From assembly GCA_023138975.1 (NCBI GenBank), contig JAGLON010000008.1, positions 1-64,000 of the forward strand: DNA of 64,000 bases, written 5' to 3'. The first letter of the stretch is position 1. Each line of letters opens with the position of its first letter. Positions 60,466 to 64,000 of the stretch are shown here, one piece after another. This DNA is from Candidatus Zixiibacteriota bacterium. GTDB taxonomy: Bacteria > Zixibacteria > MSB-5A5 > GN15 > JAAZOE01. The position numbers were made by a program, and so were the translations under genes. A model generated the notes under the pieces. That model had not been told where the DNA came from. It was given only the letters and a program-made list of their open reading frames with translations, and did no database searches.

Positions 60466-60499
60466 ATAATTTGTATCTATGTGCCGTTTACAATTTTCG

Positions 60500-61924
60500 T
60501 CACTCTCCCCAGGGATAAATTGATCGTTCGATACAGGCTCCTCCGGTTGTCGGGTGTGTCAGGTCTAACTCATAACTGTGATTTTCCGAATCAATTGGGT
60601 AACGTCCAATAATAGTTAAGGTGTAAATCCCCGGAGGCAAATTTTGGATATAGTATTCAAAGTCATACAGGCAAAGGCACTCGCACCCACCCATAAACAA
60701 GACATGATCCTCATGCACGACAATCTCATTTGCGGAAACAGATGCCGAGGCAACCATTTCCATGATACAACAATTAAAACCAGTATTACCATGGAAGATT
60801 TTTAACAATGATACCCCATCGTATTCAATCCAGATACAATCCATGTTAGTGGGAATAGAGTCCGGTAAATCTCTAGTCAGATATTTTTTGCAGGCCCTGC
60901 CAGGATTCTGATATATAACCCAATTCGGACAATTTATAAGGCCTCCCCGAAATATATAATTTACTATAGACACAGCATCACTGACATTATAACTGTCATC
61001 TCCATTAACATCGCCAACCTCAATCGGCTGGGGAGCCGGGCCGTCTCTGAAGATATTATTTATCATGAACACTACATCAGCGACATTCGCACCGCCATCT
61101 CCATTCGCATCAGCACAAACGTAATCGCAAACATCCCCGATACCATCGCCGTCAGCATCCGCCTGATCCGGATTATACATCGCCCGGCAATTGTCTTCGA
61201 CATTGACGATTTCATCGTTATCCTCGTCCGGATATGTCAGGCAGTATTCCAGGCCCATTAGAGCATAATAATTTGCTGAGTAATGCACCCAACCGGAATC
61301 ATAGTCTTGGCCAAATCTGCGAGTAGTGTGGCCATAACCATCATCAGTCAATATTGCCAGAGTCCCTTTGGCAGTATCTGCCACAGTAACGACTAAACTA
61401 ATATCGACAAAGTCATACTTGAGATTGTATTCAGTTAAATCAAACTCAACATAAGCCAGCTCGGTCGGTAATTCTTCAAACGGAACTTCAATGGACTGAA
61501 TAATATCTCCGGGAAAACCAAAGCCATCATCATGATAGATTTGGAGAACCATATCCGGCTCACCCTCAAACATAGTCGGCGCAACAGCCACATAGGCAGT
61601 TTTAATCCAGACAGAATCCCAATTGTACGATACAAATCTCCCCATATGCATAAACAAATGTGTATAAGGGTACGCTGAATTAGGATTCGGAATCACCCAT
61701 CCATAATGTGCTTCCTCAGTATATACTTGATATAAACATCGCCACGCCATACTGTCCGGAATTTTATCCGGATTATAGAACACAGGTGAAACAAGTTCAC
61801 CATTTTTGATAGAAATCAACTCAGATTCAATCGGTGTTATTGTAATTTTGTCGTTGGCAGACAGCATTGACGAAAACAACACTGTAATAGTAATCAATAT
61901 CGTTAGCCCTATGAAAAACCTCAT
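60500..61924 (-). CDS. Secreted protein with TSP3 repeat and internal dockerin, paralogue 1
   Basis: The 474-residue protein has a signal peptide (residues 1-23, ending MLSA). An N-terminal beta domain (about 60-230) has a Cys pair and the segment PDMVLQIYHDDGFGFPGD. A calcium-binding TSP3-type motif follows (NVEDNCRAMYNPDQADADGD, about 242-261), then a dockerin-like pair (DANGDGGANVADVVFMINNI, GDVNGDDSYNVSDAVSIVNY, about 269-325). The C-terminal domain has a CC pair, CECLCLYDFEYYIQNLPPG and a Tyr-rich end. The dockerin is internal, not terminal. It is a tandem paralogue of the gene at 62201-63619; function is unknown. Confidence 0.75.
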   Translation of the reverse strand: MRFFIGLTILITITVLFSSMLSANDKITITPIESELISIKNGELVSPVFYNPDKIPDSMAWRCLYQVYTEEAHYGWVIPNPNSAYPYTHLFMHMGRFVSYNWDSVWIKTAYVAVAPTMFEGEPDMVLQIYHDDGFGFPGDIIQSIEVPFEELPTELAYVEFDLTEYNLKYDFVDISLVVTVADTAKGTLAILTDDGYGHTTRRFGQDYDSGWVHYSANYYALMGLEYCLTYPDEDNDEIVNVEDNCRAMYNPDQADADGDGIGDVCDYVCADANGDGGANVADVVFMINNIFRDGPAPQPIEVGDVNGDDSYNVSDAVSIVNYIFRGGLINCPNWVIYQNPGRACKKYLTRDLPDSIPTNMDCIWIEYDGVSLLKIFHGNTGFNCCIMEMVASASVSANEIVVHEDHVLFMGGCECLCLYDFEYYIQNLPPGIYTLTIIGRYPIDSENHSYELDLTHPTTGGACIERSIYPWGE

Positions 61925-62115
61925 AGTATCCCCCGATAGTATGATTTTATTTTAAACTCTTTCTTTAAGGAGAAACACCAGAACAGGGCTTCCCCAATAA
62001 GCACTATAATAATATAGGGTACAACCTATTTTGTGTCAATCAGTATATATTAATATAACTATTCTAAAACATAGCTCAAAGATTTGCACCTTGTCTGTAG
62101 ATCATATTCTGATCG

Positions 62116-62144
62116 AAAAAAACACTCAATACTGGATAGAGTGT
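62116..62144 (-). terminator. Terminator of paralogue 2
   Basis: On the minus strand ACACTC pairs with GAGTGT around an 11-base loop, followed by a T run (complement of 62116-62122). It lies about 55 bases after the stop. Confidence 0.7.
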
Positions 62145-62200
62145 CCTTTTCTGAAGTTTATACTAAAGAATAATTTTTATTCTCCCGCAATTACCCAGGG

Positions 62201-63619
62201 TTATTCTGTTCTTTCAATACAGACATCTCCACTTGTAGCACCACCGGTAAGATCGAGTTCAATACTGAGTTCTTCCATGCCATCGGCATATCGTTCATTT
62301 ACAGTCAAAGTATAAACACCCGGGGGTATATTCTGGATATAATAATCGAAGTCATAAAAGCACAGGCACGCGCACCAGCCGCCATCAGGCGTTTCGGATT
62401 CGGTAACCACTATATCCATACCGGATAATTCGACTGAGGCCTCAATTTGAAGCACACAGCAGTTGAATGTGGTGTTCGTATGGATAACATGCAATAGAGA
62501 CGCGCCATCATATATACAGGAAACGCAGTCTAACACACTCAGGTTGTCACCGTCTTTGCCCAGCGTTTTACACTGAGGATTCTGCGGGATCTTCTGATAC
62601 TGCGGATACTGATACAACACGACCGGCTGGCAGCGCACCTGCCCGCCCTTGAAAATATAATTAACTATAGTCACCGCATCGCCGATATTGTAAACTTCGT
62701 CGGCGTTTACTTCGACCGCCTCGGCCAAATAAGGATTCGGTCCACCCCGAAAGATATTGTTGATGATGTAAACGACATCGGCTACATTAGCGCTAATATC
62801 ATAATTGGCATCGCCGCATACATAATCGCAGACATCTCCGATACCGTCCCCATCACTATCGAGCTGATCCGGGTTATAAGTATCGACACAATTATCATCT
62901 ATATTTCCTACCATGTCACTATCATCATCCAGTGCCGCGGTGCAGATATCGAAATACATCTGAGCATAAAACGACACAGAAGAGGGCCATCGGCGCCACT
63001 CACCACCCCAATAATACTCAAGGCGAACTTCATCATGTTCGTCATAATCGCCAATGACCGCCACCCCTGAATTAACGGTATCGACAGTCGTCACGACAAG
63101 AAACGCTTCAATATCATTTAGCTCTATTTCATGGGCCAAAAGATCTATTGTGATTTCACTATATTCTGTCGGAAGGTCCTCAAAGGCGACGGTATCGGAA
63201 GAGAGCATTGTCGTCGGCACATCTTCAGTGCCGGTCCACACCTGGATAACCATATCCGGTTCACCTCTAAAATACGGCGGGTACAACAGCAGCGTTGCCG
63301 ATTTCAACAGGACATTCATATTCCAGGGATCGGGTTCAATCGTGTACCTCATAAACAAACGGCTGCATTCATTCCCAGGCCTGATATCCGGAACCCGATG
63401 GGCCAAAGCCGGATCCCCAGCAAGATTCAGGGGCCAGCAATCCCACCCAAAGTCATTATCAAACTTGGTCGCCACCTCATTACTTTCTTGCGGACTAATA
63501 TAATATCGCGGAATTTCCCCCGGCAAGGTCTCAATTGGAATAAAATCCTGAGCCCAGGAAACCGTACAGATGCCCCCGAGCATAATGCTAAAAATTAAAA
63601 TGCGAAAGATAGTATGCAT
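62201..63619 (-). CDS. Secreted protein with TSP3 repeat and internal dockerin, paralogue 2
   Basis: The 472-residue protein has a signal peptide ending near AQDFIP. It shares the layout of paralogue 1: a beta domain with GEPDMVIQVWTG and DLPTEYSEITIDLLA, a TSP3-type motif (DDNCVDTYNPDQLDSDGDG), a dockerin-like pair (GDANYDISANVADVVYIINN and VNADEVYNIGDAVTIVNYIF) and a C-terminal domain with NCCVLQIEAS, CACLCFYDFDYYIQNIPPGV. The two genes are adjacent, each with its own terminator, so they look like a tandem duplication with independent promoters. Confidence 0.75.
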   Translation of the reverse strand: MHTIFRILIFSIMLGGICTVSWAQDFIPIETLPGEIPRYYISPQESNEVATKFDNDFGWDCWPLNLAGDPALAHRVPDIRPGNECSRLFMRYTIEPDPWNMNVLLKSATLLLYPPYFRGEPDMVIQVWTGTEDVPTTMLSSDTVAFEDLPTEYSEITIDLLAHEIELNDIEAFLVVTTVDTVNSGVAVIGDYDEHDEVRLEYYWGGEWRRWPSSVSFYAQMYFDICTAALDDDSDMVGNIDDNCVDTYNPDQLDSDGDGIGDVCDYVCGDANYDISANVADVVYIINNIFRGGPNPYLAEAVEVNADEVYNIGDAVTIVNYIFKGGQVRCQPVVLYQYPQYQKIPQNPQCKTLGKDGDNLSVLDCVSCIYDGASLLHVIHTNTTFNCCVLQIEASVELSGMDIVVTESETPDGGWCACLCFYDFDYYIQNIPPGVYTLTVNERYADGMEELSIELDLTGGATSGDVCIERTE

Positions 63620-63740
63620 AACTTCACCCTACCGTAAAGGCGTTAAAGGTCTCTATTTGTCAAATATAAAAAAGGTCGAATTAATCCCGCAAGATGCTAG
63701 TATAAAATAGCCTCATTACTCTATTTTGTCAATGACAATA

Positions 63741-63771
63741 AAAAAAACCGCGATCGTTTTGAACGCGGTTT
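63741..63771 (-). terminator. Terminator after the partial gene at the right edge
   Basis: On the minus strand AAACCGCG pairs with CGCGGTTT around an 11-base loop, followed by T residues (complement of 63741-63747). It lies about 54 bases after the stop of the frame at 63825-64000 and may end that transcript. Confidence 0.75.
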
Positions 63772-63824
63772 CGACACGGCAAGATTCCGAATATAGTCTA
63801 ATAAATAATCTGTGGTCAGTCCTT

Positions 63825-64000
63825 TTATCTCTTGGAATCATCTGCTTGCGCAGGTTCCTGGCAGCGCAGTAGTCCCGAAGTTTCGGCTTGCCTCTTTTTG
63901 AAATCTTCTATCCCCTGTTGAATCCGACTCTTGAATGAATGAGGTGCAATCCGCCCGCATTGACCCGTACCATTGGCGTGGGGCTGACACATCCGAAAAC
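63825..64000 (-). CDS. C-terminal part of an unidentified protein (runs off window)
   Basis: One minus-strand frame stays open from the right edge to a TAA at 63825-63827, about 58 codons, with a polar, helical-looking tail (HSFKSRIQQGIEDFKKRQAE and later EPAQADDSKR). An in-frame ATG (MCQPHANGTGQCGRIAPHSF) near the edge could make it a small complete protein with two Cys. The terminator at 63741-63771 supports a transcript ending here. No family is recognised. Confidence 0.35.
   Translation of the reverse strand, partial: FRMCQPHANGTGQCGRIAPHSFKSRIQQGIEDFKKRQAETSGLLRCQEPAQADDSKR

Larger units (their letters stand above)
60192..60499. other. Intergenic region between the V4R gene and the TSP3/dockerin gene
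   Basis: The gap holds a palindrome near the V4R start (60216-60240) and the terminator of the downstream gene on the right (60431-60465). A frame at 60239-60469 has no support. Confidence 0.6.

Noticed and set aside
60239..60469. 76-residue plus-strand frame
   Set aside because: It runs into a minus-strand terminator and has no ribosome site or recognisable protein pattern.

Overview
The window looks like a chromosomal segment of a Gram-negative, didermic bacterium of the FCB superphylum, most like a Zixibacteria-type candidate lineage. This is an inference from protein style. Several secreted proteins carry paired dockerin modules built on a GDAVxIVNYxFxGGP motif, and one ends in a type-A T9SS sorting domain with the NYPNPFNP signature. 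A predicted outer-membrane protein, a lipoprotein and a DHA2 exporter fit a double membrane. Base composition is moderate to slightly AT-rich. No rRNA, phage, transposase or CRISPR array was found.

Layout. 1-3.4 kb: start of a secreted oligoendopeptidase F (minus) and a large cohesin-like/dockerin protein (plus). 3.4-8.4 kb: tRNA-Leu, an unusual leader and rsgA, a MATE exporter, a tRNA-Thr/tRNA-Tyr pair and a degenerate HD-GYP protein. 8.4-18.5 kb: a long minus-strand housekeeping run (yebC-ruvC-ruvA-ruvB-queA-ispD-ispF-dedA-ddl-HAD-M42 peptidase-cysS). 18.7-28.8 kb: a plus-strand run (HIT protein, rpsU, yqeY-like, cvpA, mutS2, dnaG, ASCH-winged-helix protein, recN, nudC, rarD), a variant of the rpsU-dnaG macromolecular-synthesis operon without rpoD. 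28.9-31.9 kb: a GT-C-like membrane protein and an ECF sigma/anti-sigma/YbjQ operon. 31.9-35 kb: accessory DNA rich in palindromic and tandem repeats around an outer-membrane protein and a lone cREC-like receiver. 35-42.4 kb: DinB, a DnaQ-WYL fusion, a histidine ammonia-lyase-like enzyme with an Ala-Cys-Gly MIO triad, a VOC protein, a hybrid kinase lacking both phospho-histidines, and a tail-anchored coiled-coil protein. 42.4-45.7 kb: a candidate structured RNA, a repeat-propeller dockerin protein and tRNA-Ala. 45.8-56.5 kb: a second GT-C-like protein, an MFS exporter, a second ECF sigma/anti-sigma pair with a lipoprotein, deoB-deoC, a small zinc-ribbon-like protein, an archaemetzincin homologue without its catalytic motif, and a DUF1998-type helicase. 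56.5-64 kb: a second propeller protein with a T9SS tail, flanked by a duplicated helicase 3' end, then an XylR_N-V4R sensor with a small partner, and two tandem TSP3/dockerin proteins.

How the genes work together. The core supports recombination and repair (ruvABC, recN, mutS2, helicase), translation and tRNA modification (cysS, queA, rpsU, rsgA, tRNAs), cell-wall and isoprenoid precursors (ddl, ispDF) and nucleoside salvage (deoB, deoC). The accessory layer is dominated by secreted surface proteins with exchangeable dockerin or T9SS tails. It also holds several signalling or enzyme homologues whose catalytic residues are replaced: a pseudo hybrid kinase, a degenerate HD-GYP, a pseudo-archaemetzincin and a HAD-like protein. 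I did not find one complete new defence or biosynthetic system. The best leads are the pseudo hybrid kinase, the pseudo-archaemetzincin/helicase operon, the helicase-tail duplication around a surface-protein gene, and the candidate RNA near 42.6 kb.
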